This document shows positions 8,140 to 17,388 of a stretch of DNA of 40,216 bases, piece by piece (positions within the stretch are counted from its first letter, which is position 1; each line of letters opens with the position of its first letter). Source of the stretch: Bacteroidota bacterium (GTDB lineage: Bacteria; Bacteroidota; Bacteroidia; UKL13-3); the NCBI GenBank assembly GCA_947453415.1, contig CANGGG010000024.1, forward strand, positions 1 to 40,216, written 5' to 3'. A program made the translations under genes and the position numbers. Below the pieces are notes generated by a model. It saw only the letters and a list, made by a program, of their open reading frames with translations, was not told the DNA's origin and did not search any database.

Positions 8140-9819
8140 ATGAACAAAAAGAAACAATCATACTTACAACTCATCATTGTTTTAGCAGTTATTATTTTGC
8201 TAAACGCAATTTTTAGCAATTTCTTTTTTAGGATAGATTTAACCAAAGAAAAGCGATACACATTGGCCAAAGCCAGCAAAAATTTAGCAGCAAAAGTAAA
8301 AGATGGCATGCTAATAAAAGTGTATTTGGAAGGCGATTTTCCGGCAGGTTTTAAGCGTTTGCAAAAAGCTACCAAAGAAATGTTGGACGAATTTAAAATT
8401 CTTTCAAACAATAATATTCAATATGAATTTATAGATCCTTTACTTAACACAACTGCTAAACAAAGTACCGAAATATTACAAGAATTAAGTGAAATTGGCT
8501 TACAAGCCACCAGCATTCAATTAAAAAAAGAAGATGGTTTTAGTCAAAAAATAATTGTGCCCGGTGCAGTAGTTTATTATGGTGGTAGAAAAGTTCCTGT
8601 CAATTTATTAAAAAGTCAATTTGGACAAGCACCAGAAGCTGTTTTAAATACTTCCATTGAACAATTAGAATATGAAATAGCGAATGCTTTGCGATTAGTT
8701 ACAATTGATTCAGTAAAACAAATTGCATTTATCAAAGGCAATGGTGAGCTTGACAAATGGAATATCATAGATGGTAAAACTGAACTAAAAAAATATTATG
8801 AAATAGATGATGTAGATTTAACTTCGGTTCCACCTTCGGAATTGAACAAATATGACGGAATCATTGTTCCAAAACCAACTTTGCCTTTCAGCGATTTTGA
8901 TAAATTTAAACTTGACCAATATGTAATGCATGGCGGAAAAGTAATTTGGTTGGTTGAAAATCAGTTAGCCGAAATGGATAGCTTACGCAATTCACCACAG
9001 TATTATTCCATTGCATATAACTTAGGTTTAGACGATTTGTTTTACAAATTTGGTGTGCGAATCAACAACAATATTATTCAGGATATTCAGTGTAATACCA
9101 TTCCGGTTTTAAGTGGAATGAAAAACGGAACTCCAGAACAAAAATTACTTCGATGGATGTATTTTCCTGTTGTCCCGCCTACTAGCTCGCACCCAATTGT
9201 TCGTGGTGTGGATCCCATTTGGTTTCAGTTTACAGCTAGCATTGATACCATTCCAAATAAAAAAATTAACAAAACGGTTTTGTTGGCTTCTTCTCAATAT
9301 TCTCGTTCGGTGCCAGCACCTGCCAGGGTCGATATTGAAATGGCAAGATTAGAGCCAGATCCAAATTTATTTAGAACAGGAGGGAACAAAATTTTAGCAG
9401 TGCTTTTAGAAGGTGAATTTTCTTCCAGTTTTGAATATACTTTCGATCAAACTAAAAATCCAGCATTGGATTTTAAAAGCAAAGTGGAGAACAATAAAAT
9501 GATTGTAATAGCCGATGGAGATGTAATTAGGAATCAATATAGCGCAAGCAAAGGACAAGTATTTCCGTTGGGTTACGACCGTTTTGCAAATCAAGAGTTT
9601 GGCAATAAACGCTTTATTTTAAACTGTGTAGATTACCTTTGCGATGACAGTGGAATTATAGAAGTGCGTAGCAAAGAAGTTACCTTGCGATTGCTTGATA
9701 AAGCTAAAATAAAAAAAGAAAAACTGTTTTGGCAATTCATCAATATTGGTTTACCAATTGTGTTGATCATTGTTTTTGCATTGGCAAATAATTTTTACAG
9801 AAAAAGAAAATACGCTTAA
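8140..9819 (+). CDS. gldG: GldG, gliding-associated ABC transporter auxiliary protein
   Basis: Third component of the GldA/F/G transporter, thought to act mainly in the periplasm while anchored in the inner membrane. The 559 residues have an N-terminal membrane helix (about 10-30) followed by the family motif DLTKEKRYTL, a long soluble ABC_transp_aux-type domain (about 40-480) and a C-terminal helix (about 527-550) ending in a basic NFYRKRKYA tail. The two-helix topology holds the soluble domain outside. It is separate from gldF here; some lineages carry a fusion. The ATG follows gldF by 33 bp. Confidence 0.92.
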   Translation: MNKKKQSYLQLIIVLAVIILLNAIFSNFFFRIDLTKEKRYTLAKASKNLAAKVKDGMLIKVYLEGDFPAGFKRLQKATKEMLDEFKILSNNNIQYEFIDPLLNTTAKQSTEILQELSEIGLQATSIQLKKEDGFSQKIIVPGAVVYYGGRKVPVNLLKSQFGQAPEAVLNTSIEQLEYEIANALRLVTIDSVKQIAFIKGNGELDKWNIIDGKTELKKYYEIDDVDLTSVPPSELNKYDGIIVPKPTLPFSDFDKFKLDQYVMHGGKVIWLVENQLAEMDSLRNSPQYYSIAYNLGLDDLFYKFGVRINNNIIQDIQCNTIPVLSGMKNGTPEQKLLRWMYFPVVPPTSSHPIVRGVDPIWFQFTASIDTIPNKKINKTVLLASSQYSRSVPAPARVDIEMARLEPDPNLFRTGGNKILAVLLEGEFSSSFEYTFDQTKNPALDFKSKVENNKMIVIADGDVIRNQYSASKGQVFPLGYDRFANQEFGNKRFILNCVDYLCDDSGIIEVRSKEVTLRLLDKAKIKKEKLFWQFINIGLPIVLIIVFALANNFYRKRKYA

Positions 9820-9827
9820 TTTAAATT

Positions 9828-9884
9828 CGTTTCGACAAGCTCAACGACCGCGCACGTAGAATGGTCGTTGAGCTTGTCGAAACG
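9828..9884. repeat. Perfect 22-bp inverted repeat after gldG
   Basis: Arms 9828-9849 and 9863-9884 are exactly complementary over 22 bp with a 13-nt GC-rich loop. The core, TTGAGCTTGTCGAAAC, is a dispersed intergenic repeat I know from many Bacteroidota genomes. It lacks a terminal T run, so it is more probably an mRNA-stabilising or mobile palindrome than a strong terminator. It lies between gldG and the DUF4340 gene. Confidence 0.85.
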
Positions 9885-9927
9885 CTTTCAAAACAATAAC
9901 ATTCATAAAGCCCTAAAATTTAATACC

Positions 9928-10935
9928 ATGAATAAAAAAACATATTTATCCATTTTAGTTTTGTTGCTTGTAGCAATATCTTATTATTTAATTAATAAAA
10001 AACCTTGGGGAATTAACTACAAAGACATTGCTGATTTTGCCATAAACGATACTGCAATTATTGATAAAATATTTATTGCAGACAGAAATGGAAACACAGT
10101 AATTTTAGAAAAAAAAGGTTCACAAACTTGGACCATTAACAATAATAAAATAGCAGATTTTAGCAAGATAGAATTGCTTTTATCTACGGTTAAAAACCTG
10201 GCGGTATTAAGGCCAGTTCCTCAAAGTGAGCACAACTCGGCAGTTGGCGACTTAGCAACTATTGGAATAAAAGCACAGTTTTATTCAAAAGATGAAACAG
10301 TAAAAACACTTTATATTGGTTCAGCTACGCAAGAACAAAATGGAACTTATATGTTAATTGAAGGTTCTTCAAAACCATATGCGGTGCATATTCCAGGATT
10401 TTTCGGTTATTTAACTCCAAGGTTTATTAGCGATAGTTTAACTTGGCGAGATAGAACAGTTTTTAACTACCAACCAGAAGACATAAAAAGCATAGCGTTT
10501 AATTATGAAAATGCAGCAAATAGTTTTTTTATTGACAATAGTAATGTGCAAGCACCCTTAATTTTTGATGCAAATAAAAAAGTAAAAACCATAACAGACT
10601 TACAGTTTTTAAGGTTTTATATTGCAACGTTTAAGCAGTTAAATTTTGATGGATACGATGAAAATCAAAGTCAAAAATTGATTGACAGCCTGATGCAAAA
10701 TAAAGCAATTTGCACCATCAATATTACCAATAATAATGGAGCCATTCAAAGCTTAAAACTTTATACTAAAGCCATTGACAAACACACCAAACAAGCCATT
10801 AACGAAGAAACTGGCGAGTATTTAAAATCTGATCCAGAACGCTATTGGGCTTTTTTAAATAATGATAAAAGTTTAATGCTTATTCAGCAATATAACTTTG
10901 GAAAAGTAATGATTACCATTGATGGGTTTAAATAA
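9928..10935 (+). CDS. DUF4340 domain-containing membrane-anchored protein
   Basis: 335-residue protein with one N-terminal membrane helix (about 6-22) and a periplasmic domain resembling DUF4340 (WTINNNKIAD, LLSTVKNLAVLRPV). DUF4340 proteins are regularly encoded beside GldA/F/G-type ABC systems, and the function is unknown; a role with that transporter is inferred from the context. The reading frame is open back to 9868, but that part lies in the right arm of the inverted repeat; I chose the ATG at 9928 because MNKKTYLS is a normal signal-anchor start. Confidence 0.82.
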   Translation: MNKKTYLSILVLLLVAISYYLINKKPWGINYKDIADFAINDTAIIDKIFIADRNGNTVILEKKGSQTWTINNNKIADFSKIELLLSTVKNLAVLRPVPQSEHNSAVGDLATIGIKAQFYSKDETVKTLYIGSATQEQNGTYMLIEGSSKPYAVHIPGFFGYLTPRFISDSLTWRDRTVFNYQPEDIKSIAFNYENAANSFFIDNSNVQAPLIFDANKKVKTITDLQFLRFYIATFKQLNFDGYDENQSQKLIDSLMQNKAICTINITNNNGAIQSLKLYTKAIDKHTKQAINEETGEYLKSDPERYWAFLNNDKSLMLIQQYNFGKVMITIDGFK

Positions 10936-11025
10936 ATAGATTTCATTTTGAATGAATTTTACTTTTAAAATTAGGATTTTATAAATGCTTGTTCTAAGCT
11001 TGTAATATAATTTACAACTTACATT

Positions 11026-12003
11026 ATGAAAATATATCCCTTCTTAGCTTTAATCATAGCAGTTTCATCGTGCGATAAAACTGCAAGTAATAATACACCA
11101 AATCCAACACAGGTTAGTTGTAATAATCCGAGTAAAGCCGACTTGGAAAAGATTCAAATTTTCCCTACAACTAATCCATTAAATACTGATATTTCAAATG
11201 CTGCTGTTGATTCAAAATCGGCTGCAATAATTTCAGCCATTGGAAGTGTAAGTTTACATCCCGATTTTGGAAGTGGATTATGGCAAGGAGCGCCAATTGG
11301 AATTCCATTTTCAGTGGTTTGTGGTAATCAAGCAAAAGTGCCAATCACATTTAGAGCTAATTCTTACGATGGAAATTATGGAAATGAAAGCGATGCAGGT
11401 CCATATCCTGTTCCATTAACAGCGCCTATAGAAGGCAATGGTGTTGGCGACAGCCATGTAATAACCGTTGACTTAGAAAATGGAAAATTATACGAAATGT
11501 ATAATGCCAGTCAAACTGGAAATGGTTGGGGAGCATCGTGCGGTGCAATTTTTGATTTAAACTCAAATGCTACAAGAACGGAAGGTTTTACATCGGCCGA
11601 TGCTGCTGGTTTACCCATTTTACCCTGCTTACTCAGGTATGATGAAGTTGCATCTGGAACCATTGACCATTGCATACGATTTACTTTAAGTAAACCAAAA
11701 GTTTTTAACGGATATGTTAGTCCTGCTAGCCATAAAGTAAATGGAACTGGCATAAGTGGTTCATCGTTACCAATGGGTGCTAGACTTCGTTTAAAAGCTT
11801 CGTTTAATATAAGTACTTATGCGCCAAACATGCAAGTTATTTTAAAAGCAATGAAAACTTATGGAATCATTTTAGCCGATATTGGTTCCGATATGTTTAT
11901 AAGCGGAGCGCCAGATTCACGTTGGCTTGACACTGAAGTTCAAAGTTTAAAAACCATCAAATCTACAGATTTTGAAGTAATACAATTGGGAACTATTAAA
12001 TAA
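11026..12003 (+). CDS. Lipoprotein of a conserved uncharacterised family
   Basis: 325-residue lipoprotein: signal peptide with lipobox VSSC (Cys16), then a low-complexity Asn/Thr/Pro linker and a globular domain. The stretches GNGWGASCGAIFD, SADAAGLPILPC, LLRYDEVASGTIDHCIRF and YGIILADIGSDMFISGAPDSRW match my memory of a widespread secreted-protein family found in several phyla and annotated only as hypothetical. Two or more internal cysteines (in SVVCG, GASCG, ILPC, DHC) could form disulfides. No catalytic motif is certain. It ends just before a shared bidirectional terminator; link to the gld genes upstream is only proximity. Confidence 0.75.
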   Translation: MKIYPFLALIIAVSSCDKTASNNTPNPTQVSCNNPSKADLEKIQIFPTTNPLNTDISNAAVDSKSAAIISAIGSVSLHPDFGSGLWQGAPIGIPFSVVCGNQAKVPITFRANSYDGNYGNESDAGPYPVPLTAPIEGNGVGDSHVITVDLENGKLYEMYNASQTGNGWGASCGAIFDLNSNATRTEGFTSADAAGLPILPCLLRYDEVASGTIDHCIRFTLSKPKVFNGYVSPASHKVNGTGISGSSLPMGARLRLKASFNISTYAPNMQVILKAMKTYGIILADIGSDMFISGAPDSRWLDTEVQSLKTIKSTDFEVIQLGTIK

Positions 12004-12034
12004 ATTAATTGCTGTTTTATTGCTAAAATTTAAA

Positions 12035-12071
12035 AAAAAAACGAGCCTAGTTTAACTTTGCTCGTTTTTTT
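12035..12071. terminator. Bidirectional intrinsic terminator
   Basis: 12-bp perfect stem AAAAAAACGAGC / GCTCGTTTTTTT (12035-12046, 12060-12071) with a 13-nt loop, between two convergent genes. The A tail on one side and T tail on the other serve both strands. Confidence 0.85.
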
Positions 12072-12091
12072 ATTTTGAATAAAATGAATGA

Positions 12092-14584
12092 TTATTCTAT
12101 AATTAATTTTTTGGTCAATGTGCTTTCGTTGCTATTGATTTGAACAAAATACATTCCTTTTGGTAAATCAGTTAATGATAAATTTACTGAGTTCATTCCA
12201 GCAACTAATTGAGTATTTATTGATTTTACCAAAGCGCCTTTTATATCGAATAAATTTACATTTCCTTCTGATTTTTGATTGGCATTGAACACAATGGAAA
12301 CATTTTCGTTAGCAGGATTTGGATACATTAAAAAATTATTGTTTTCAATAATTTCATTTGTACCTGTTCTGAATTTAACGCTTTCAAATGAATCAACTAT
12401 TCCATTGCTCCAAGCAATATAAAAATTCAAAGCAAAATTAGGATTCGCTTTATTGAAAATAGAATCTGCTTTATTATACGCTGAATCTTTTCTAACGTAT
12501 TTACCAGCTACTAAACTTGAATCAACATAATTTCTTAAATCTAATAAAAACCCTGAGGCAAACATTACACCTGCTAAACCACTTCTACCAACAAAATTTA
12601 TGTTTGAAGACAATAAACCTTTACCCGTTACGGCATCGTTTACATTATAAGTAGCGCCTGCATTCCCTTTGGTAGGACTGTATTTATACAAAGCACCATA
12701 AGAAGTATTTTTAGCTACAAATAAAGCTTCTTGATCAGCTTGAATATTTAATTTTCCTACATTTACCCCACCATGGAAAAATATAACTTCGTTGGAAGGA
12801 GTTGGGAAGGTTGAAACTATTTTACCTGGTGTTATCATTTTTACACCAAACGCTGTTGAAATTCCCTCAGGATTTGTGCGATAAGAAGCGCCTGTAAATC
12901 CGTATGCTATAGCAACATTAAAGTTAGAATCTGGCAACATACTGATAGACCAAAGTGCATTTGAAGTATCTACTGCGTTTCCTTTAGTTAAGTTAATTCT
13001 TACTGGCACATATGCGTCAGTTCCATTAGCAATTCCAGTAGCATTTCTAAATCCTAAATCATTTACTATTTTTATTCCATTTGCATAAATATCAACATTA
13101 CGAATTGTTGTATCAGGTGAGTTATGGATAAACTGTAATTTGTTTTGCAAACGAGTTAATTCTATTACAGTTCCATTACTCAAAGCCAACATCACTTTAA
13201 AAGTAGCAGCATTAGTAGGATTGCCAGCGGCACGGTAAAAACCTGAAGTAAAAACTACACCAGATTGATTCAAGTATGCAGTAGCATTTAATGAATATGC
13301 TCCATTATATTCCGATTTTGAACCATTGCTAATATTAAAAATATAACCAGTATTATCCGTTCTTAAAGCAGAAAAATCACCATATTTTAAATTAGAAATT
13401 ACACTCGTTTGTGAAGGAACTTTATTAAACGATAATTGAGGTGCATCGGTATTACCATTGGCTACCAAATATTGGAAACTACCAGCTAATAGTGAACTTT
13501 CGGGCATGCTGTCATATCCATTTATATTCAACAAACGGTTAACCCCATCAGGATTAGCGGCATATGTTGAAGAATCTTTTAAACCCATTGCCATGGCTAA
13601 ATATGATTTGCCAGTTGCTAAGTTAATTGAAGGAATAAAATATAATGTATCATTTTGGTTAGCAGTTGAAACTCTTACTTGGGTATTACCTGCATTTACT
13701 GTTAAAAATGGAGTTGCCTCTCTGAAATTTAGTGCTGAAATTACTTTGTTATTGTTAAAATAAACATCAAAACTTTGCAAAGCTACATCGGCTGCATTAT
13801 GAATAAACTGTAAGCGAGTTGCTTCTTGTAATTCTACCACAATTCCGTTGGTATCAACAGCAAACACACCAAAGCTATTTCCATTTTGATTAGCTGTTGG
13901 ATTTACAAAACCAGAAGCAAAAACAGAAAGCATTTTTTGATTAAATGAAGTCAAATTTACGCTGTAAGCTTTTAAAGCAGCACTTGAACCTGCAACGCGC
14001 ATTTCTAAATAAGTAGGAACGTTGTTAAAAAATAAATTTGAAGCATTAACTTGTGCAAAACGTAAATTTGAAGGCAAGGTTCCCGTTGAAATTGCTGGTT
14101 TAGAAACCACATCAACTCCAGGAGCGTCAGTTATACCATGAAATATATTTATTTGTACTTTTCCATTACCCGCTGCAAAAGCTGTAATGTTTTTAGTTAT
14201 TAAAGTAATTCCAGTATTTAAACTATTGGGATTAGCACTAAAATTAGCTGTATTATTTAAACCAGTAATCATAATTACTGAATTTGAATTAGCTGCTAAA
14301 GTTAATGTCAAACGCTTTAAAACTAAATCACTGCTATCAATACTGTTTCTATCGTTAATATTAAATTTTACTGAACCTGAAGTAACAGATAACAATGAAG
14401 TTGCTTGTCTGAAAGCTATATTGTCATATTTGAACCCGTTTACATATACATCTACAGTATCCATTGATGGATCGGCAGCATTATGAATTAACTGAAAACG
14501 CGCTGATTGAGCATTTGCAGTAAAAAAAACTGCACTAGCTAATAATGCAAATAATGATTTTTTTAAAATGATAAAGTGTTTCAT
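12092..14584 (-). CDS. Secreted DUF4397-repeat protein with T9SS type A sorting domain
   Basis: 830-residue exported protein. A signal peptide ends at about residue 25 (FTANAQ). Three tandem units of about 225 residues follow, starting near 30 (LIHNAAD), 257 (LQFIHNAAD) and 482 (LQFIHNSPD), each of DUF4397 type; the second half of each unit ends in a related (F/V)ASGF or FTSGF segment (near 222, 443, 673). The last ~75 residues (from MYPNPANENVSIVF) are a type A Por-secretion sorting domain ending KKLIIE, so the protein should cross the outer membrane by T9SS and be attached or released. Function is unknown; adhesion or a structural role is only a guess. A good promoter lies about 70 bp upstream. 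Confidence 0.9.
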   Translation of the reverse strand: MKHFIILKKSLFALLASAVFFTANAQSARFQLIHNAADPSMDTVDVYVNGFKYDNIAFRQATSLLSVTSGSVKFNINDRNSIDSSDLVLKRLTLTLAANSNSVIMITGLNNTANFSANPNSLNTGITLITKNITAFAAGNGKVQINIFHGITDAPGVDVVSKPAISTGTLPSNLRFAQVNASNLFFNNVPTYLEMRVAGSSAALKAYSVNLTSFNQKMLSVFASGFVNPTANQNGNSFGVFAVDTNGIVVELQEATRLQFIHNAADVALQSFDVYFNNNKVISALNFREATPFLTVNAGNTQVRVSTANQNDTLYFIPSINLATGKSYLAMAMGLKDSSTYAANPDGVNRLLNINGYDSMPESSLLAGSFQYLVANGNTDAPQLSFNKVPSQTSVISNLKYGDFSALRTDNTGYIFNISNGSKSEYNGAYSLNATAYLNQSGVVFTSGFYRAAGNPTNAATFKVMLALSNGTVIELTRLQNKLQFIHNSPDTTIRNVDIYANGIKIVNDLGFRNATGIANGTDAYVPVRINLTKGNAVDTSNALWSISMLPDSNFNVAIAYGFTGASYRTNPEGISTAFGVKMITPGKIVSTFPTPSNEVIFFHGGVNVGKLNIQADQEALFVAKNTSYGALYKYSPTKGNAGATYNVNDAVTGKGLLSSNINFVGRSGLAGVMFASGFLLDLRNYVDSSLVAGKYVRKDSAYNKADSIFNKANPNFALNFYIAWSNGIVDSFESVKFRTGTNEIIENNNFLMYPNPANENVSIVFNANQKSEGNVNLFDIKGALVKSINTQLVAGMNSVNLSLTDLPKGMYFVQINSNESTLTKKLIIE

Positions 14585-14618
14585 TTAATTTATTTTAGTG
14601 TGTTAAATTGAATAATTA

Positions 14619-14639
14619 CTTATTTGAATTACAAATAAG
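14619..14639. repeat. Small inverted repeat in the leader of the DUF4397 gene
   Basis: CTTATTTG / CAAATAAG (14619-14626, 14632-14639), 8-bp arms and 5-nt loop. It lies between the predicted transcript start and the ATG at 14584, so it would fold in the 5' UTR or serve as an operator. Confidence 0.4.
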
Positions 14640-14651
14640 GTTATGTAATGG

Positions 14652-14681
14652 CAAATATAATCTTTGCAACAATAAATCAAA
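14652..14681 (-). promoter_or_regulatory. Promoter of the DUF4397/T9SS gene
   Basis: On the minus strand, TTTG (14678-14681), an 18-bp spacer, and TATATTTG (14652-14659), an exact TAnnTTTG -7 box. This is the standard Bacteroidota primary-sigma promoter. It predicts a leader of about 60 nt. Confidence 0.55.
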
Positions 14682-14780
14682 TAGTAATATAAAATTACAA
14701 AGAGGTTGCTTGAAATTTTATAATTATTTTAGAATTTGGCATTGCATAATTTCCAATACATTTTTGAAAATTGACATAAA

Positions 14781-14810
14781 AAAAGTCTTAGTTTAAAAAC
14801 TAAGACTTTT
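14781..14810 (-). terminator. Terminator of the acyl-CoA dehydrogenase gene
   Basis: 14-bp perfect stem (14781-14794 with 14797-14810), core AGTCTTAGTTT. On the minus strand it is followed by a run of T and begins 27 bp after the stop codon. It also separates this gene from the DUF4397 promoter region. Confidence 0.85.
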
Positions 14811-14837
14811 GTATTTAATATGACTTATTTTAATTAA

Positions 14838-15977
14838 TTATTTTAAAATTTCTCTAGAAATTACAATTTTCTGAACCTCACTTGTTCCTTCATAAATTTG
14901 AGTAATTTTAGCATCACGCATTAAACGTTCTACATGGTATTCTTTTACAAAACCGTATCCACCATGTATTTGAACTGCTTCAATGGTTGTATCCATTGCT
15001 ACTTGCGAAGCATATAATTTGGCCATTGAACTAGCCAAGGCATAATCGCCATGTGAATCTTTTAAGTATGCTGCTTTTAAACAAAGTAAACGAGCTGCTT
15101 CAATATTGGTAGCCATATCGGCTAATTTAAATTGAATAGCTTGATGGTTCATAATTTCAGTACCAAATGCTTTGCGTTGTTTTGAATATGCCAAGGCTAA
15201 TTCGTATGCGCCACTTGCTATTCCTAATGCTTGCGAAGCAATACCAATTCGGCCGCCAGCAAGTGTTTTCATAGCAAATTTAAAACCAAAACCATCTTCA
15301 CCAATGCGGTTTTCCTTTGGAACTTTTACATCGGTAAACATAATAGAATGAGTATCGCTACCTCTAATTCCTAACTTGTTTTCTTTGTTTCCTACTACAA
15401 TTCCAGGACTATCTTTTTCAACTATAAATGCATTGATACCTTTGTGTTTTTTCTCTACATCGGTTTGCGCAATAACAATGTAATATTTTGCTGTACTTCC
15501 ATTGGTAATCCAATTTTTGGTACCGTTTAATAAATAATAATCACCTTTATCTTCGGCAGTTGTTCTTTGGCTTGTTGCATCGCTTCCAGCTTCTGGTTCC
15601 GATAATAAGAAAGCTCCCCAACATTTGCCACTTGCCATAGGCACTAAATATTTTTGTTTTTGTTCTTCGTTAGCAAAAGTTTCCAAACCCCAACAAACTA
15701 ATGAATTGTTTACGGAAACTACTACAGAAGCTGAGGCATCAATTTTGGAGAACTCTTCCATTGCCAAAACATAACTTACAGAATCCATTCCACTTCCGCC
15801 ATATTTTGGGTCAACCATCATTCCTAAAAAACCAAGTTCCCCTAGTTTTAACATTTGTTCCATTGGAAATTTTTGATGTTCATCACGCTCAATTACGCCT
15901 GGTAATAATTCGGTTTGAGCAAAATCACGAGCGGCCTGTTGTACGTTTAAGTGTTCTTCTGTAAATTGGAAATTCAT
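14838..15977 (-). CDS. Acyl-CoA dehydrogenase
   Basis: FAD-dependent enzyme that introduces the alpha-beta double bond into acyl-CoA in beta-oxidation or branched-chain amino acid breakdown, passing electrons to ETF. The 379 residues have the three-domain layout: N-terminal helices (about 1-115), beta domain with LSEPEAGSDA and NGTKNWITNG, and C-terminal helices. The catalytic glutamate is in IYEGTSEVQ (Glu363), the position used by short-chain (butyryl-CoA) and related enzymes. Chain-length specificity cannot be fixed from sequence alone. It stands alone, with its own terminator. Confidence 0.94.
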   Translation of the reverse strand: MNFQFTEEHLNVQQAARDFAQTELLPGVIERDEHQKFPMEQMLKLGELGFLGMMVDPKYGGSGMDSVSYVLAMEEFSKIDASASVVVSVNNSLVCWGLETFANEEQKQKYLVPMASGKCWGAFLLSEPEAGSDATSQRTTAEDKGDYYLLNGTKNWITNGSTAKYYIVIAQTDVEKKHKGINAFIVEKDSPGIVVGNKENKLGIRGSDTHSIMFTDVKVPKENRIGEDGFGFKFAMKTLAGGRIGIASQALGIASGAYELALAYSKQRKAFGTEIMNHQAIQFKLADMATNIEAARLLCLKAAYLKDSHGDYALASSMAKLYASQVAMDTTIEAVQIHGGYGFVKEYHVERLMRDAKITQIYEGTSEVQKIVISREILK

Positions 15978-16140
15978 ATCTGTGAAATAGTTTTTTGCGA
16001 ATATATATTTTTATAAGTTAGTTTAATAAACACCAATAAAAATCAATTGTTTTGAAAAATAAAAAAGAACCGTTACGAATGTTAATGGGTTTAATCTATT
16101 CCGCATTTTTGTCATTCCGCACTTCGCATTTTAAATGCTT

Positions 16141-17379
16141 TTATTCCAAATCTGTATTCAATTTGTACCTACAAATTCTGTTATTGCCTTTATCTGCAAC
16201 ATAAATCATTTTGCGGTTATAGCAAATACCCATTGGATCTAAAAAATTAAATGGTCCATCAAGTGGTTTTCCATCTATTGCTTTTCCTCCAAATGATACA
16301 TTTATTTGCTTTTTTATAGTGGAATTTGCTGGAGGATTTACACCCTCAAAACCCTGATTGGTAAATACGTAAACTGAGTCTGTTTCGCTATCAACCACAA
16401 AATAGTAATTGGTGGCATCAGGCGCTATAAAACAATCCTCAGGTTTTTTAAATTTAAAAGGTTCGTACATAAAGCTGCTGGCTTTGCCAATATCAAAATT
16501 TAACAAACTAGCAGTTTCTGAATATTGAGGACCTAAATCTGGATCATCAATAACTGTTATCATTAAAGTTTTATACTCTAAATTATTAGTTTGATTATTT
16601 GAAGTAATCATAAAATTTTTTGAAGTACTCATTCCCTGCAAACGTTGTGGAGGTGCCGAAAAAGTAGCAATACTTGAAATATCAATTGCAGTTTTTAATC
16701 CGGATTCAGTTGGATTTAATCCAACTCCATATCCAATATTTAATCCATCTTGGTTAAAAACCAACACAGCATTATCAGGTCTAACAAAAGTATTTGCTTG
16801 GTTTCTTGGACCTTTGCGAGTAACATATAAAGTATTGTCTGACAAACATGCCAAACCAGTATACGTTACTTCTACATCTGCAGCACCTCTAAACTGTGTA
16901 CTTTGGCGTGAAGCATCGCAAAATGGATGAATTAAAGTATCAATAAATGTGTAGTTTCCTTGACCTGTTCCTTCTAAATGATACACGCAAGTTACAGTTT
17001 CATTAACTGTTGCATCAAAAACTTTTCCAATTACATAAGTATGCAAACGCCTGTCTTGTGTAACTTCAGTAGCTCCCGGAATAGCAATAGTGTATGCCAA
17101 AGTTCCTTTTTGATCTAAAATATTTAAACCTTTATCGTCCACTACATAAATCATTTCATCGAAACCAACGAACACGTCTACTGGATTTTGAAAACCTTTA
17201 AAAAACGGGAAAATAGGTACATAACTTACTGCTTTTGGAACTAAATTTGGATCTATTTGTCCTTGCTTTAACACATCATCAACAGTATCATTTTGCTTAC
17301 TTCCAAATATGGAACAAGAAGAAATGAAACCCATTATTGATATAAATAAAACGATTATTTTTATATTTTTAAAATTCAT
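16141..17379 (-). CDS. Lipoprotein with NHL/beta-propeller-like repeats
   Basis: 412-residue lipoprotein (lipobox ISSC, Cys22). After a short linker, repeated blocks such as FDEMIYVVDDKGLNILDQKG, CLSDNTLYVTRKG and ICYNRKMIYVADKGNNRICRY are typical of NHL-like propeller blades. It is encoded 9 bp downstream of the PorV-like barrel and was probably co-transcribed with it, so the two may form an outer-membrane complex (inference). No enzymatic motif is visible. Not named in any family I can recall. Confidence 0.78.
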   Translation of the reverse strand: MNFKNIKIIVLFISIMGFISSCSIFGSKQNDTVDDVLKQGQIDPNLVPKAVSYVPIFPFFKGFQNPVDVFVGFDEMIYVVDDKGLNILDQKGTLAYTIAIPGATEVTQDRRLHTYVIGKVFDATVNETVTCVYHLEGTGQGNYTFIDTLIHPFCDASRQSTQFRGAADVEVTYTGLACLSDNTLYVTRKGPRNQANTFVRPDNAVLVFNQDGLNIGYGVGLNPTESGLKTAIDISSIATFSAPPQRLQGMSTSKNFMITSNNQTNNLEYKTLMITVIDDPDLGPQYSETASLLNFDIGKASSFMYEPFKFKKPEDCFIAPDATNYYFVVDSETDSVYVFTNQGFEGVNPPANSTIKKQINVSFGGKAIDGKPLDGPFNFLDPMGICYNRKMIYVADKGNNRICRYKLNTDLE

Positions 17380-17388
17380 ATTGTTCTT

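Noticed and set aside
9868-9927. N-terminal 20 codons of the DUF4340 frame
   Set aside because: They lie within and just after the right arm of the inverted repeat and precede a normal signal-anchor start.
13458-13763. 101-codon ORF opposite the DUF4397 gene
   Set aside because: Shadow of a repeat-rich coding region with a strong reading frame on the other strand.
14608-14796. 62-codon plus-strand ORF in the spacer above the DUF4397 gene
   Set aside because: It runs against the promoter and terminator of neighbouring genes, has low-complexity Asn/Lys-rich composition, and no start context.
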